DNA of 64,000 nucleotides from Linnemannia schmuckeri (taxonomy: Eukaryota > Mortierellomycota > Mortierellomycetes > Mortierellales > Mortierellaceae), in the NCBI GenBank assembly GCA_029449235.1, contig JANATG010000003.1, positions 2,666,001-2,730,000 on the forward strand. Direction: 5' to 3'. A program made the translations under genes and the position numbers. The notes under the pieces were generated by a model. It worked only from the letters and a program-made list of their open reading frames with translations. It did no database searches and had not been told where the DNA came from. Positions 12,962 through 26,900 of this stretch are shown here, piece by piece; the first letter of the stretch is position 1, and each line of letters begins with the position of its first letter.

Positions 12962-14375
12962 TTAGCAAGTCTCGACTACGTGCCGCTTGTCCGAGACGCT
13001 CAGCTTGGCGAAATCTTCCAGCACTCCTAAACCTAGAGAGGCTCCTCTAGTGCTGTTACTGTTGTTGGTGGCAGCTCCGTGGCCGGTAGTGTTGCTCGAT
13101 GGGGATGATAACGACAACTGGGCAAAGGCGCGAAGTTCCTGTTCATCCTGTTCATCTGGGACGTAATCAACGCCTTCGACCTTTTCGACAATGTCGTCGC
13201 TCTCATAGTACTCTCCTTGGTCGTGCTCGCTACCATACTCCTCTGCGCCGTTGGAATAGTTGTATTGCTCGTTATAGTGGCCCCAGTGAAGGTGTTTCAG
13301 GAACTGGTCCATAGATGTCCAGGTATAGGGCTTCTTGGCATTGACAATCGTCTTGATCTTGGAGACCACAGTGTCCCAAGGCATATTCCGTGTCTGGTTG
13401 AGCTGGAGCGTCGTCAAAACGTCAATATAGAGCTGAGTGTCCGAGTGCAGTACATTATAAGCAATCTCCAACGTTGAGCTCGACAGGCCTATTGATACAA
13501 ACGTAAGATAGGTTCTTGTTAGTCTACTGCGTTCTCCGTACAGAACGTGCCTTGGCACCCAGAGGCATATGCCGCTCCAGTGAAGTAAGCATGCGTTGCT
13601 CTTGCTAACAAAAAAATCCTTAACCACTGATCGAGCGTTGCTCACTGCCATTCACTACAGCGCAAAGAAGAATGCTCACTGTTTACGTACCCATCGAGTC
13701 TGACGCCTCCGCCTCTGCAAAGACACGCTGGATCTCAAGGCGGGTTGGGGCAGGCAGTTGGTTGAGAAAGGTTTGGAGGGACTGCATCACCTGGGTGTGA
13801 GAGGCGGAAGGGTTGTCCATCTGCAACGCCACCACGTAGTTTGAAAAGAGTGTCGGAGATCGAAGAAGCGCCTGGACCTTGATAAGCAGGGGCGTCGACA
13901 TCAAGACAGTCGTCAGCGTGCTGAGTAAGTCTGGTTGCTGTTGTTGCCGAGGTAATAAGTAGTAGTCAAGAAGAAAAAACTGTCAGTCCATCATGCAAGC
14001 TGTCAAGACAAAGCGAGAAAAACAGCAAGCACATATCATGCGAGTAGTGAGAGGACTAAACAACAAGGTACATAATCCATATTCTTCCAGGATTCACCCT
14101 CTCACTCTCTTCTCCTCTGTTCTGTTTGTTTTGCTGGAGCTAACTCTTACATGATAAGCGGCGTTCATGTAACGTTGAAAGACGGGGACGAGACGCCTTG
14201 CGTTGGAAAAGAAGGGGACGAGGTTGTAGGTGAACTCGGGAACGGAGGCGTTGACGTTAACCATAGACTGCCACTGCTCGACAAAGTTGTACCAGTCGTA
14301 CTCGTGGAGGGAGAACGACAGACACTTGAAGAGACAGAACTGACTGAAGGGTGTTGGAATTTCTGTGTCTGCCAT
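12962..14375 (-). CDS. Unrecognised 332-residue protein, acidic C-terminal half
   Basis: Three exons in phase: 14375-14151 (GTAAGA donor), 13937-13691 (GTACGT donor), 13488-12962; 332 residues with stop. I do not recognise the family. Residues 1-75 are rich in aromatics (EYDWYNFVEQWQSM, NLVPFFSNARRLVPVFQRYM). The middle looks helical and leucine-rich (LLIKVQALLRSPTLFSNYVV), and the third exon starts as a helical block (LEIAYNVLHSDTQLYIDVLT). It then becomes acidic and Ser/Asn-rich (EEYGSEHDQGEYYESDD). No signal peptide or membrane span is seen. It converges on SLX1, with 489 bp between the stops. The exon 2 acceptor has near alternatives within 10 nt, so a residue or two at that join may differ. 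It could be an adaptor or scaffold built of helical repeats, but that is inference only. Confidence 0.75.
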
Positions 14376-17300
14376 GCTTGCTGTGCCTTTGTCCTGTTTT
14401 CCTGATTGTATTGGGTTGATGTCGAATTTTGTCCGTGTCTGTGTTGTTCTGATGAATGAAGAGAGTAGGGAAGAGTGGGGTGGAAAGAGAGTGGGAATGA
14501 GAGAAGGAAGAAGAAGAAAGAAGAAAGAAGAAATGAAAGGGAAAGGTGGGCCAAGGAGGGATAAAGCCAGTGAGAATGAGAAAGGGGCGGAAGAAGAATA
14601 AGTCCTGGTTGGGGTGGGCTCACGTCTGTCTTTTTTTTTGCTTTTTTGAACGCATGACTTGCAACCGAATTTTTGACTCTTCGAGTGGCACCATGTCAGC
14701 CACCTTCATATTCACCCACTCTCTCTCTTTATCTCTCCTTCATTAGTATCACGCACGCCACCCATCTCCCTTCGTCTCAGTGACATACAAAGACAATAAC
14801 CATATGGTCTACTTTCGTGCCATCAAGCAGTAGTGAGAGAAAAAGAGAAAAGTGCCCATATCCATTCTTTCGTAAGACATCAAACAACACTAAAAACACG
14901 TACCCCCTGCGTCGATTTTATCCTCTCTATTCTTATTTCAAAGGGCGTGCTTAGACATATGTCCCGCTTTCCTGTTTGACAAGCTCAAGCATAGCACTAT
15001 TTTGGAGAGAACTCAATCAGGGAAGTCTTTAGCGCAATGGGCTACCAGAATGCGAAGTATTTGGGGAAGAGTCTCGTAATTATGCGGCCCGGGTGTAAAT
15101 GCCCACCCGTGGTAAGAAAAAAATTGAGCAAGGAGGGCTGTTTTTACGATTGGGTAAGGGGAGAGACGAAGTAAGAAGAGAGTGCGAAGGGCATTGCGAT
15201 GAGTGGTGGAATAGGATGGGACTCCTTCACAAAAGAGCAATGTCACCATCGTCCAACAATGAGCTGTTCTTTTACTGAGGCAAAACTGTTTGAAGGGGAA
15301 GGAGGGAACAATGTGCATCTCATGTACTGTACAAGAAAAAATATTGATGGACGTGTTCAACGGAGAGGGGGTTATATGGACGACGTGCATGAGAGAGTCA
15401 CAGAGAGTGACGCGTAAAGAGAAGTACGAAGAGATTAGGATCGGATGGTGGGGGGCCAAGGGGTACAATTACAACAAATGACTGACGATTCATTGATACA
15501 AAACACCTCCTAGGCCACAATGGAAATTGCTTAAGGTCACGTTCATCACGACGACTACGCCCGGCGCTCCAAATCCATGGAGGAATGGGAAAACAAGGTC
15601 CCAAAGGGTTGAGATCGTCAAAAGGTTTAGTTTACTGCTTCTTTGTTTATGTGTTTGTGTTCTGTGATTATGCGAAAGCAGCAAGGCACTATATCACATC
15701 AGGGGATACTTTTGGCGCTTATCCCAGTGGCACCTCCTTCAAAAACAACCTCCCTCCTTCCTAGGTTTCTTGCTGTCTCCTCAATCTCACCAATAACACA
15801 GATAGGCATGCATTACCACTGAGGGTTCATTTATAGTGAGAAAAAGAGGAGTCAGCATTTTATTGCACAAGGGGAGCAAAAAGAAGTAATACGGGGGGTT
15901 GAGATGAACCTTAGGGCAAGGGCAGAAATGAGTGGATAGACTTAACAGGGAGACAGTAGAGGGAGCTGGCTCCTTTTTTCTCTTTCTTTCTCTCTCTCCC
16001 ACCTTCTCTGCCCATTTGGAAAACAAAAAGGCCCTTGCCTTGAGAAGAAGAATGGCGTGAATGAGAGACAGTTCGTGTGTGTGTGGTGAATACGCAAGAG
16101 AGAAACGAGGAGAGACTGCAGCAAACAATTATGATTATGTTCATCTACCATCGATCCGCCTTCATTCCTCACTCCTCACTGGGCTTGACTTCCTTAGCTG
16201 CCCTGCTGAAAGAATTGTTTTTCCAAGGTGTCCAACGGGAAAAACACACTGGCCAGATGGATCTTTTGGGACAAAATGAACGCAAAGAAAAAAGAAAAGC
16301 TATAAAAGCAATGCTCGACTGCATTCCTCCTCCCCTTCACCCAACAGTCTTTTTTTTGTTCAGTCCCAAGCAAGAAAAAAGTCCCTTTCCCTTTCCCTCT
16401 GTTTGCACTTTCCTCTTCACTGGGCGGCCCTTTTATGCCCTTCTCTTGGATCAAATCTCCAAACAGATCGTACTTTTCGAGTCTTTCCTTGTATGTTTAT
16501 CGTGGTCTTGTCATTTTTTATCACACAGTCCTTCACCGGACAAATTCACCCGCAACAGGTCAAACGCGTGTGAACCAAATGCGCGAGCTGATCTGATCAA
16601 AAATGCATGGGCCACCACTATCACTGCCTCGACGCGTCAACGTCCAACATGCTTCACAGTCGATCCACCACTAACACAATCTGTTTCTTGTTCATTTTTA
16701 CATTCCTTTCCTTTGTTCATTTTCATCTCATACCAACCATTACGTACAGTCGGTAAGTTCCACCACCTCTATCCTATTTCCCCTCTTCCCTTTAATTATC
16801 TATTCAACCCTCACGCCCAGGGCACATGCTACATTCCATTGCAGTGATCAAGAAGTGAGAAAAAAGTAAGGCTTGCCCAGACCAAACAACTTGTTCACCT
16901 TCGTTCTATCTCTACGTTTGTAGAACGAGCTCCCTCACTTCCATATTTTGTCTCAACCCATCATCCCTTTTCGCCTCGTTCAAACCCCACCTTCTTCACC
17001 ATCATCACGGCCCCTTTTGGAGACAGATTGTTCTGCTCCATCCCAAACACAAAGACGCCCACCTGAACCCTCTCTCATTTTCATTTGATAACTTTGCGAG
17101 TCCAGTGAAGGAAATTAAGGCGATTCGGTTTTATGTACAGTACAGTGCGAGAAAATTACCACTTCCAACATATCTCACAATTGCAGTGTCCGCTCACACG
17201 TACTTCTCCGCCCCTCCTCTTTCCATCACCACCACCACCGCGGCTCCCTCCTCTCTCTCCTTCCTCCCTGCTCCTTGCTCCCTGCTCCCTGGCCCGGGTA

Positions 17301-18037
17301 TTTCTCCCTTTATTTGTTTCTGTGTTTGTTCTCATCTTCCCTCCTTGATCAGCTCTTTTCTTTCCCCTTTCCTCACCTGGGTTCTCTCCTGGACTTTTTT
17401 TGTCGCTTTTGTGGTGTCTGTGTTGTTGTATTCTTGCGCTAATCGCCATGGTTACCCTTTCTGGTCTGTAACCTAATCGGATACCCCCGCCCCACATACA
17501 TTCCCACCCGTAAAACGCGCTATCGATAGAAAAAGGAGAAACCCTTTTTTTCTTTTTTCAAAGGTGCAAGTCCATCTGGACATTTTATTTTGTTCGCATG
17601 CAGAACATCACCTTCCTTCTCAACTACCCACTGGTATCCAGATGGACTGAAGGATCATATCCATCCCCATCCCAACAAATAGCACCTAAGTACCTATGTG
17701 CATTGCCTGCTCACCTACTATCAATTACAAGGAACCCATCTGGAGAAAAAAGGCGAACGATTATTCATTGATAAAAATAGAACCACCATTGCCGACTCAG
17801 TAATTTCTTTTTTTTTTTCTTTCTACCTGCGGATGCTACCTACCTTATATGTGCTCACATGTAGGCCCTTTCTTTCTTTTTCTTTTCTTGCTACTTTCAC
17901 TTCTTTCTCTTTGTATCAGCGTGGAGTATTATTATTAGCATCAATCTGGCTCCCACCAATTCCTCTCTCTTTCTCTCTCTCCCCCTCTTTACGAAAAAGT
18001 GAAAAAGGAAGGAAAGAGGTAAGGCGGGCTCATTCAC

Positions 18038-18073
<36 letters not shown>

Positions 18074-19716
18074 CTGATCCCTTGTTCCGGCTAGCCTATG
18101 CACAGCTGCTCTCCCTTGCTTTTCTCATTTTCTCATCTCTCCCTCTTTCTCCCGCCTTGTCTTCTATGTTACTAAACACGAAAAACGAGATCCACTTGTT
18201 TCTCGTCGTGCCAAACTACAAAGACAAAAAAGAGGACGGTGCGTCGCTTGTTCTTTCCTTTTTATTTTTTTTTGGTGTATGCCGGTAGTCATGGCTTCTT
18301 CTATGCGTGTTGCTAATATGTTTTGTGATGCATTGAGCAGCAGCATGTAAGGGAAAAGTAACACAAGAAAAATACCTGAGCAGTTCGTAGTTTCTCTCAT
18401 TTTCGTGTTGCCTATGATGTATCCCAGCTAATTTGGTTGGCTAGCTGGTTGAGATTTGGTGCCCCTCCTCCTTGCCTTTTCCCTTCCTTCACTCCTTACC
18501 CCCTTGACCCTTGGCTGAGTCCGCGCGCTGCTCTCAATTCCCGCTCGCTTTTTTTTCTTTCCAAAAAAGAATGTTACGAGGCTATGATTCTTTTTTGGGT
18601 TCTCTCTTCTAATGGTTTCTGTATAATGGTCTGTTCTCAGAAACAATGAAAAAGTATCAATCAAATTGAGCAAAAAAATATAAGACCTATTAGTGTTGAG
18701 AGGAGAGGGGGATAGAAGGATGAATACATACAAGAAAAAAGAAGGATACTATGATGGTGCGCGCGCTCGGAAGCGGAGAGGAGGGCACAACTCATTTTTT
18801 ATATTTTAGGTACAATGGTTCGAAAGAAAAAAAGGAGTCCCTTAAAACGAAAGAGTGGCCATATCTATATCACATCCATCTCATCCATGGATGCTTGTTT
18901 CTGTGTTGTCTGTCTGTTCAGAGTTCGCCTTTTGAATAATTGAGTTTGGTTGGCCACCCTTATCGTTTCATTAAGCATGTCCCTTTTTTTTGCGTGTGTC
19001 TGTGTTTGCTTCTGTCTCCCCCTCCTTGTAATTACAATAATAATAACTATAACTTATGATGATGAGAGATTACCCCCCCAAAAAAACGAAAGGAGTAAAG
19101 AAACGACAATTACAACATCAACAACGCGTTCACCATTCTTTATTATATATTTCTTCTTTTCTTTACGTTTTTTCTTTTCGTCCTTTTAAGCGACAAACAA
19201 CATAACAACAAACAACCAACCAACTATCAACTCAAATTCTTGAACATTGTTACACTACACTGGCGATTCAACCCACTTGTTGTCCTTCCGAACCTAACCA
19301 GCTCTCTCTCTTTTTCTTACCCTTTCTTCTCTACCCATCTCTCTTTCCCTGTCTACATTAAACATTCATCCATCCTCGTCTTCATGTTTTGTAGAAAAGA
19401 TACAAAATAACCACTCCGTTAGCATCTCTTCTCTTCTTTCCTTTTGTTTCTTTTCGCCCTCCCCCTCTTTCTTAACATTCCCTGTCGCACCTTTTTATTC
19501 ATCCCTTACCAGCTATTCACAGCAGTCAAAAAAAATACACACATACATACATAAACAGCCATTCAACAGTAATCCACCTCCTTGCCTTTTCATCTCCCCT
19601 TGCTGCATTAGTATTAGCATTCACATACATTCACATCACCAACCAAATCACATTATTCTTCTTTTCCCTCCTCTTTCTTTATCTTTTTTTTTTCTCTTTT
19701 TTTAACTTCCACAAAC
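14376..19716. other. Large intergenic region, no supported gene
   Basis: About 5.3 kb without a convincing gene. From ~16.1 kb onward the plus strand is pyrimidine-rich, increasingly so towards 19.7 kb, consistent with a long leader or promoter of the zinc-ribbon gene; leader introns are possible but not placed. A T34 run lies at 18040-18073. The longest open frames (16077-16847 plus, 256 codons; 15013-15468 minus, 151 codons) lack domain features and have compositions explained by the tracts. Confidence 0.55.
18040..18073 (+). repeat. Poly(T) tract, 34 nt
   Basis: Uninterrupted T run within the pyrimidine-rich region before the zinc-ribbon gene. Confidence 0.95.
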
Positions 19717-22700
19717 ATGTTGTCAGCCTTGTCGCCCTCCTCAATATCCAACGCAGCAAACAACAACCACCCAAGTGTCGATGCACCATCGATAAAACCT
19801 TCTTCCGCAATGATGGACCACTCCAACAGTAACAGTAACAGAAATAGCAACAACCACTCGAACAGCAGCAACAGTCCATATAATGAATCCAGTGGAATGA
19901 TCAGAGGGTCTCCTGGGAGGGATTGTTCGTCCGAGTCATCAACGGCGGCGGCTGCTGCTACTGTTCACCCGTTGTCCACGTCCAACTCATCCTCGCCGTC
20001 CTTCTCGTCACATCCCCTTCCTCAACAACAACAGCCACAGCAGCAGCAACATTGCTCTCAGACACCGACCATGATTTCGACACCGACGTTCCAGCACCAG
20101 CAGCTTGTCAAAATCAAATCAGAGCATGGACTGACTACCCCTCATCCGCAACAACAACAACACCACCAACAGCAACACCAACAGCAACTCCAACAGCAAC
20201 ACCATCAGCACCAAATGGGCGCACCCGATATTGTCATGACTGATGAGGATGGAGACGAAGATGAGGATGAGACAGGACGAGGCTCGGAACAACCTATACC
20301 TAGTCCTAGGCTCCCCAACGCAGAGACCATGGATGAGGATGCGGGTGAGGACCAAGGACACGGACCTCATCACCATCACCACCATTCACAGCAGGAAAAG
20401 TCTCCTCTCATGGTTGATACCTCTTCGGGCGCTATTCACTCTCACATAAACGGCCCTCGCGGCGCTCATATGGCGATGGCTTCGCCCAGCATGACTACTA
20501 CGCCATCGACTGCGACTTTGACCCCTGACAGTGGCGCGACTAACTCTTCCTCCCGTCGACCTTCGCTGAGAACCATGACAGCGACGCTCCCTCGCTCTGC
20601 GCTTCAGGAGGAGACGATAGCTCTTTTCAAGCAGTACCGTAACCTTATCCCCTGCGCCAAATGTTTCTCTCGCAATACCATCCAGCGCGATGGCATGTCT
20701 GGTATGTTCTATTCTCGCTATCAGATTTGCATTTCTTTCACTGTATGGTTGGCAGACATACAGACACACGACCATAGGCACGCACTGACCATTTGAGTTT
20801 GTTATTTTCTTATTTATCTCATCAATGTGATGCAACCAAGCAGACGGTAATTTGAGATTCAAGTGCAGACCCCCAGTCTCGATGAGCCTCATCTGCAACA
20901 AGTCCTACAGCGAGTCCAAGATTCGCAACATGATTGCCGGCGTCGTCTATGGCCACAGCCTGCCTGAATCTGGCACCCCTACATCTGCTACCTCGTCCGA
21001 GAATGTCCTCGCCCTGGCTCTTCCTCCTAACATGACCAAGTCGGGCTCTGGTCGCCGACCTTCTCAAAAGTATGCTGATGCAAATATGACCCCAGACCTT
21101 CAACAGTCTCATACTTTCCAGGAAGATCACCATAGCCGCCACCAGCATCACCAGGATCATAAGGGAGACGAACGTGAGCAGTACCAGGAGCACGGTCGTC
21201 CACAGCAAGTAGGAGGATATGAGGAGACGGGAGATGGCCATGGTGGTCGCCCTGGTAGTCGACGCCCTTCGTCGGCGATGGCGTCTCACCCACGTCGCCC
21301 TTCGCTGATCGGGCAAGAGTCGCCGATGATGGACTATGAAGAGTCAACGATGATGGGACCTCCCTCTGGACACCTCCAGGTTCCCAACACTCCACCAATG
21401 GAGGGTGAGGATCCAAGAATGTATCGTCCTCATTCCGCATACGGCCATCGTCCCCTGACGCCCGTGGGCGCCCCTCCAGCTGCTGCAGCCTCGTCCTCCT
21501 CTTCTTCTTCGACTTCAAGCTCGTCCAACCTTGCTCCTCGCCAAGGTGCTCCCAAGCTCCACCACTCACACTCGCATCCCAATATTGGCCAACAACGACA
21601 CCAGCAGCACTTTGACCAGCAGCGCCATATTCAGCAACAGCAGCAGCAGCAACAGCAGCCCCGTCAGGTTGTTCGCATTGAGCCAGCGCAGCCACACCAT
21701 GGCCATGGACCAGACTTTTCGCGATCTGAAATGGCTGAGCGCCGATACTCTCACCCTGCAGCTCTGCAGCGTTCTCCTTCAAGCAAGTATCTCCCTGTTG
21801 CTCCTAACAACGCAGCTTTGTCCCCAGCTCTGTCATCTTCGTCTCAATCGTCGCCTCGCTATGAGACTATGCAAGCGCCAGTGTCTTCGGCTGGGCCTGC
21901 CGGTCGGTATGAAGAGGTTCATGGTCAAGGATCTTACTATCAGCGACGAATGAGTCAGCCCCACCCAAGCACCCAGCGCTCATATGGGCAGCTTCCTCCT
22001 CCACCGCCCGCAGGTTCGTCCCACAGATACGACCGTCGTGCCAGTGAGGTTGACGAATACAACTACCAGCACCTTCGTCAGTACGAGCGATTGAATGCCA
22101 GCACCATGCGAGGAGGACATTCTCTCAAGTCCAAGATCTTGCCTAAGCAATATTCTCCACCCCGTTCGTCTGATACCTCCCCGTTGGCCCAGCAGCACGA
22201 TGGCCCTATCCCTGCTCCATCCTCTTCTGCTGCATATACTGGCAAACCTGGCTATCCACCATCGTCTTCCCCATTGATGAATTCGAACGTTCAAGGTCTT
22301 CGTACACCCCAATCAGAGCCCATGCGGTTTTCCCACTCAATGTCCTCAACTGAGGCTCCGGGTTCTGCTACGTCTGGTGCTGCTTCTGCTGGATCGAATG
22401 GAGGCCGTCACGCGTACCAGACTCCCCGTCACCAGCCCTCGAGCTCTTCCGTTTACTATCACCAGCCATCTTCCCGTGATGATATGGAGATTCGTGATTC
22501 TTATGCCCACGATGGTTCCCGCGGCGACATGTCCCCTGAAGACGCTGATGGTCGTAAGTGTTCACCCACCTGCAAGAATCGTTGTCATTGCAACCATCAT
22601 TGTTTATTTCATCTACTAACACAAGTACGTAACAATCACTTAAAATAGGCCCATATGCTAAGATGCGCCAAGGATTCAGAAAGCCAGGCATGGGCCCATC

Positions 22701-23982
22701 GATCCGCCGCCTGGGTTCAAGCCCCAACCTCTACTCAACCGGCAGCATGACCGCCTCGTCTTCGTCCTCCTCTGCAAAGGACTTGAACGCTGCCCTCCCT
22801 CGCAACGCCATCAAGCTGACCTGCTTTCCTAGCGCCGTGACCGCTTCCAAGGATTCGCCTCTTGACAGCCAAGCTACTGGTGCATGCGCGGTGGATGAAG
22901 ATCTCGATCTGAAGATGAGCCAGAGCTCCAAAGTCGTCATTGAGATCACTCAGCCCCGTTCGACATTTGACCGTTCTTCCTCCTCACCGTCGTTGTCTGG
23001 ATTTGATGAAGTCCCTCGTCCACTTCTTTCGGCTCCCTCAGGACACCCTCGCCGCGCGCTTCGACATGCCGTCTCGCAGCCCAACCTCCTTGTCCGGAAC
23101 TCGTCCTCGGTCCTGGAACGTCGCCGACGATCGGTGTCTCCCTCAGGCAGCGGTCGCGGTGGTGTTGACGACAACGGCGGAGAGGATGGATTCGGGTCGT
23201 CCAAGAAGCGCCGTGCAGATTCCTTGTCCCGAGATGAGGATATCGTCGCCTCCACGCCATCTTCTTCTGTCGCCGAGGCCGCAGCTGCAGCAGTGGTTGC
23301 CGCCGCCGCAAACGCCGCCCGCCAGAACAGCTCATCCGCAGGTAGCGTCCAGATAATCGGCCAAGATTGCTCCAAGAAGGAAGTCGTCGGACTGGGAGTC
23401 GTCATGGACGACGATACCGCCAACAGCACCAATGGCTGCAACTCTCCCATGATCGACGCCTTGGATGTCGCCAAAGCCTCGTCATACGTTTCCTTGGAGG
23501 ACCAAAAGGAGTTGGGAATCGATTACTCGTTGTTCACAAGGGTCGAGACTGCAGCCTGGAGGATCTTAATTCCGCCCAATGTCACAGCATCGTTTCGGTC
23601 GGAGGATTTTGGTTTGACACTAAAGCCTAAGGCGATCACTGAAGCTGCGACTTCGGCTTCTATGGGGTCTCCTACGTCTACTTCTGCTGGTGGATGTGCA
23701 GAAATCACGCCCTTAGTGGCTCCTATGGCTGCCATTTCGACCAGTGAGATTGAAAACGATGAGGCGGAGGAAGTGCAGGTTGAGAGCATTGAGCATGACA
23801 AGGCAGCGGTAGAGGGCGAGGAGGACACGGATATGGCTATGGAGGCCGATGAAGAGAAGAAGCCAATGACGACAGCAACTGTAACGACGACGACTACTAC
23901 TATGATGACGGAGGCACGCGATGATTCTGCCGCCGTGGATGCTCGAGAGGAGATGATGGACCACCAACTCGAAGATGATTAA
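19717..23982 (+). CDS. Large regulator-like protein with one Cys4 zinc ribbon
   Basis: Three exons in phase: 19717-20701, 20844-22553, 22649-23982; 1,342 residues. The only compact fold visible is at residues ~305-355: IPCAKCFSRNTIQRDG then DGNLRFKCRPP ... LICNKSYSESKI, giving C313-X2-C316-X19-C336-X9-C346. The G-x-L-R-F-K-C turn is typical of zinc ribbons found at the N-termini of some transposases and in derived transcription factors. The rest is disordered: poly-Gln/His, poly-Ser, acidic clusters, an alanine run (~residues 1105-1125) and a KKRRADS basic motif that could be a nuclear signal. No helicase, kinase or DDE motif is present. A nuclear DNA-binding regulator is the best guess from the sequence alone. 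The splice between C316 and C336 falls inside the ribbon and restores its register, which supports the model. Confidence 0.85.
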
Positions 23983-26900
23983 AAACATTCGACACACATT
24001 CACACATTCACACATTCACACACACACACACCTCAACGCACTAGAAAGAAAACCACAAAAAACGAACCCCTGCCACACCCTTTTACATAACGACAAACCT
24101 TCCTTCCCCCTCCATCCTCTCCTCTCGCATTTCATTTGTACACGCCCACATCCATCCCCCAACCATCATACCTTCTTCCCTCTTCACCTTCCCTTTCCTT
24201 CCCTTCCCACACTCGATGATGACTTCATTGTCGACATCGTTTATCCGCTGTACGTAAACTATCACTCCCTTCGTCCGCTGCCCTAGCATTGTCCCCTCCT
24301 TTCATTCCATCACTCCGCTTCTCTCTCATCTCACCTCGTCATTTTTCATGGTCGAGCGCGCCACCACTAGTCATCTCTCCATTCATTAGTTTTTTTTCCC
24401 TTTCGCATTTTCTTTTCAATTTCCATCCGTTATTAAAAACTTCATTCATCTTATTCATCTCCATGCTCTTAAGATCTGCCTTTTTTTCTCTTCCTTTTCT
24501 CGCTCTCGCAATGCTCTAACGTCCAGTTCTTATACATGTACATGAATTTGCTTCTTTTGTGCATATGAATAAAAAGAATTTGTGTGGTTAAAAAACAGAC
24601 TAGACTTGACTATGTTTTTGGCTCCTCGTGACAAGACGCGCCTCGCTTGAATGCCTTACTCCTCGCCTAGGTTAACCACACTTTTTCTAGAAAACTTATC
24701 AGTCAAGGCAAAAAACTGTTCATCTCTCCCATTCTCTCATTCCGCTCTCCAGGTATCCCGCAGGAACTAGATATTATTCATATTTCAATTTGACCCCGGA
24801 GATGCCTTTTTGATAGGGGAGGGATGAAAAGGAAGGAGTTTGAGGTGATTCTAAAAATAAAACACTAGGGGAAAGAAAGGTTGTCTTGTTCTGCTTTACA
24901 AAAAAAAAAATCCAAATGACAAAGACAAAAGCTCGTTGAGCAAAATATGCGTATGCTCTTAGACCACACTGAGGAGATCGGGGGGTGCGCACAGAGCACA
25001 TGAAGAGAAAGGATATGCCTTACTTCCAAAAGTGTTCAAATGCAACATTATGGCTAGTCAGTCTACAGAGTTGGTGAAACCTAGCACTTGCTGAAGTTAT
25101 TCAACTGGTACAATAAAAAAAATCAAAGGGAACCCGGATCTCAAAAAAAAAATGGGTAAATGCACGGTTCCGTGGCCCGGATCGTCTAAATGATGTCTGC
25201 GTGGCGCCATGGCTCGAGCGCTCAACACCAGATTCCTCATCTCTCTCTTCCCTTTCAATTCACCGGCGCCGGCTCCTCTCCCTGACTTTTCACTTAGAGT
25301 CCCAGAAGTAAAATAACCTCCGTGAAAAAGAGGCAATAAACAAAACGGGGGCATGAGAGGGAACGAAGAGAAACGTAGGGGAGAGACAGGCAAAAGCTAA
25401 TTTGCATGCACGAAGAAATAAAAATATGGAGATGGATCCAAAGGGCCGTGCACGGAGGGGGAGAGAGAGGAGAAGGAGAGAGAAAAAGAAAGTAAAATCA
25501 ACCCGCAGATTGGCGACCCTTATTCTCCTTCGTTGTGTCTAGGCCAACTCAACAGAAAAATAGCGGAATTGAGGACGCCCTTTGGATGAGAGAGAAAATA
25601 AAAAAGTAAAGGAGTAAGGATGGATTTTGCAAAGGTTATGGCGTTAAGACAGTGGATCTTGTTCAGGGCGTTTATTTCTTTAGAGTCTGAAATGATGACC
25701 GCAAGGCAACCTTGTTGTCGTCAACTGCTCTGTGAAATGGAGGTAAAAAAGGGAAACTCCGAAAAACGCGACACCGTCGACAAGAAACGCGGTGAAGTTG
25801 TGACAAAGGGAGATAGTGATTGACTATCACGACATGAACGGATATGTGGGTATTGGATAATAAACCATCTGTACTTCATCCACGTTGGCGGCTCTCTGTC
25901 GTTACAGAATTAAGGTCAAAGGTCAGAGGGACCGCCATCTTCACTTCCCTCAATTTCCATTCCTCACTCCCTAATTGACCCAAGACAGAGAGGGGAGCCA
26001 AGTCTATGGTCTCACCCCCTCTTCTCTTCTCTCCTCTCCTCTCCTCTCCTCTCCTTCTCTCTCACCGTCTCCATCTTCTCCCTGCTATCGTTGCTTTTCT
26101 CTCGCTCTCTTCTGCTGTTGTTATATGCTTTCTTTCATGCCTCTATGGCAGCGCAAAAGATCCACGGGGTAAAGTACTGAATCTTTGTCGATCATTCTCC
26201 AATTCTCGGCCGTATATTTTGAAACAGAGATGAGAGAGTGGGACCGTGAAAGCTAACCTATTAACACATAGGGGCAAGTTGAATAATGGTGTTAGAAAGG
26301 GGGAAAACAAGGAGGGAGCGAAGGAAGGGACAAGGAGGGATGGCGTTCGTTGGGCTGGTTCATGCAAATTGATCAACTTTTCCTCACGGAGACAACCAAA
26401 ACCAAGGGCACTTAAAGTGAGCTGTGCAGCTTGGGTCTAGTCTTACCGCCTTGTCAGTCAATCCATACCGTTTTTTATTTCTGAGGGAGAAAAAAAAAAA
26501 TCGACTAACTTATGCACGATTAAAATTGGGTCGACGCTTCATAGTTCAAGTTGACCAAAGCGCAGAAGCAAAAAAATGACAACAAAGACGATGTACTTTT
26601 TCTTTGGTACTCATTGGTGTCGATGGTTAGGATATCATCCATGCAGCAGTGCGCCATCTTCCTTCTTTCTCCTCTTGCTTTTTCGTTCAGTTCGGTCAAT
26701 CAACCCCTTCCCTCTCTCGGCTGCTCAGTCCATCTGTCAGTTTCTTCATCCGCTTACTGGTACTTTTGCAGAATTAGCAACAACAGTCGCTAGGGAGGGA
26801 AACGTTTGCCAGAGAGAAAATAAAAAAAATAAACGAGAATTCGTTGTATTCAAATCCTGAGGAACGCGACCCAGGTATGCTAGAGTGCAAAAAAAAGCAT

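Noticed and set aside
15013..15468. 151-codon minus-strand open frame
   Set aside because: No recognisable motif; rich in Ser/Leu/Phe/His as expected from chance in this region, and opposite-strand frames are equally long.
16077..16847. 256-codon plus-strand open frame
   Set aside because: Composition is dominated by the pyrimidine tract in its second half, with no domain, no coherent start context and no splice partners.
21027..21782. 251-codon minus-strand frame inside the zinc-ribbon gene
   Set aside because: Antisense shadow of exon 2 of that gene, with no independent features.
25620..25823. 67-codon plus-strand frame
   Set aside because: Short, lysine-rich tail, no conserved motif; not enough support for a gene.
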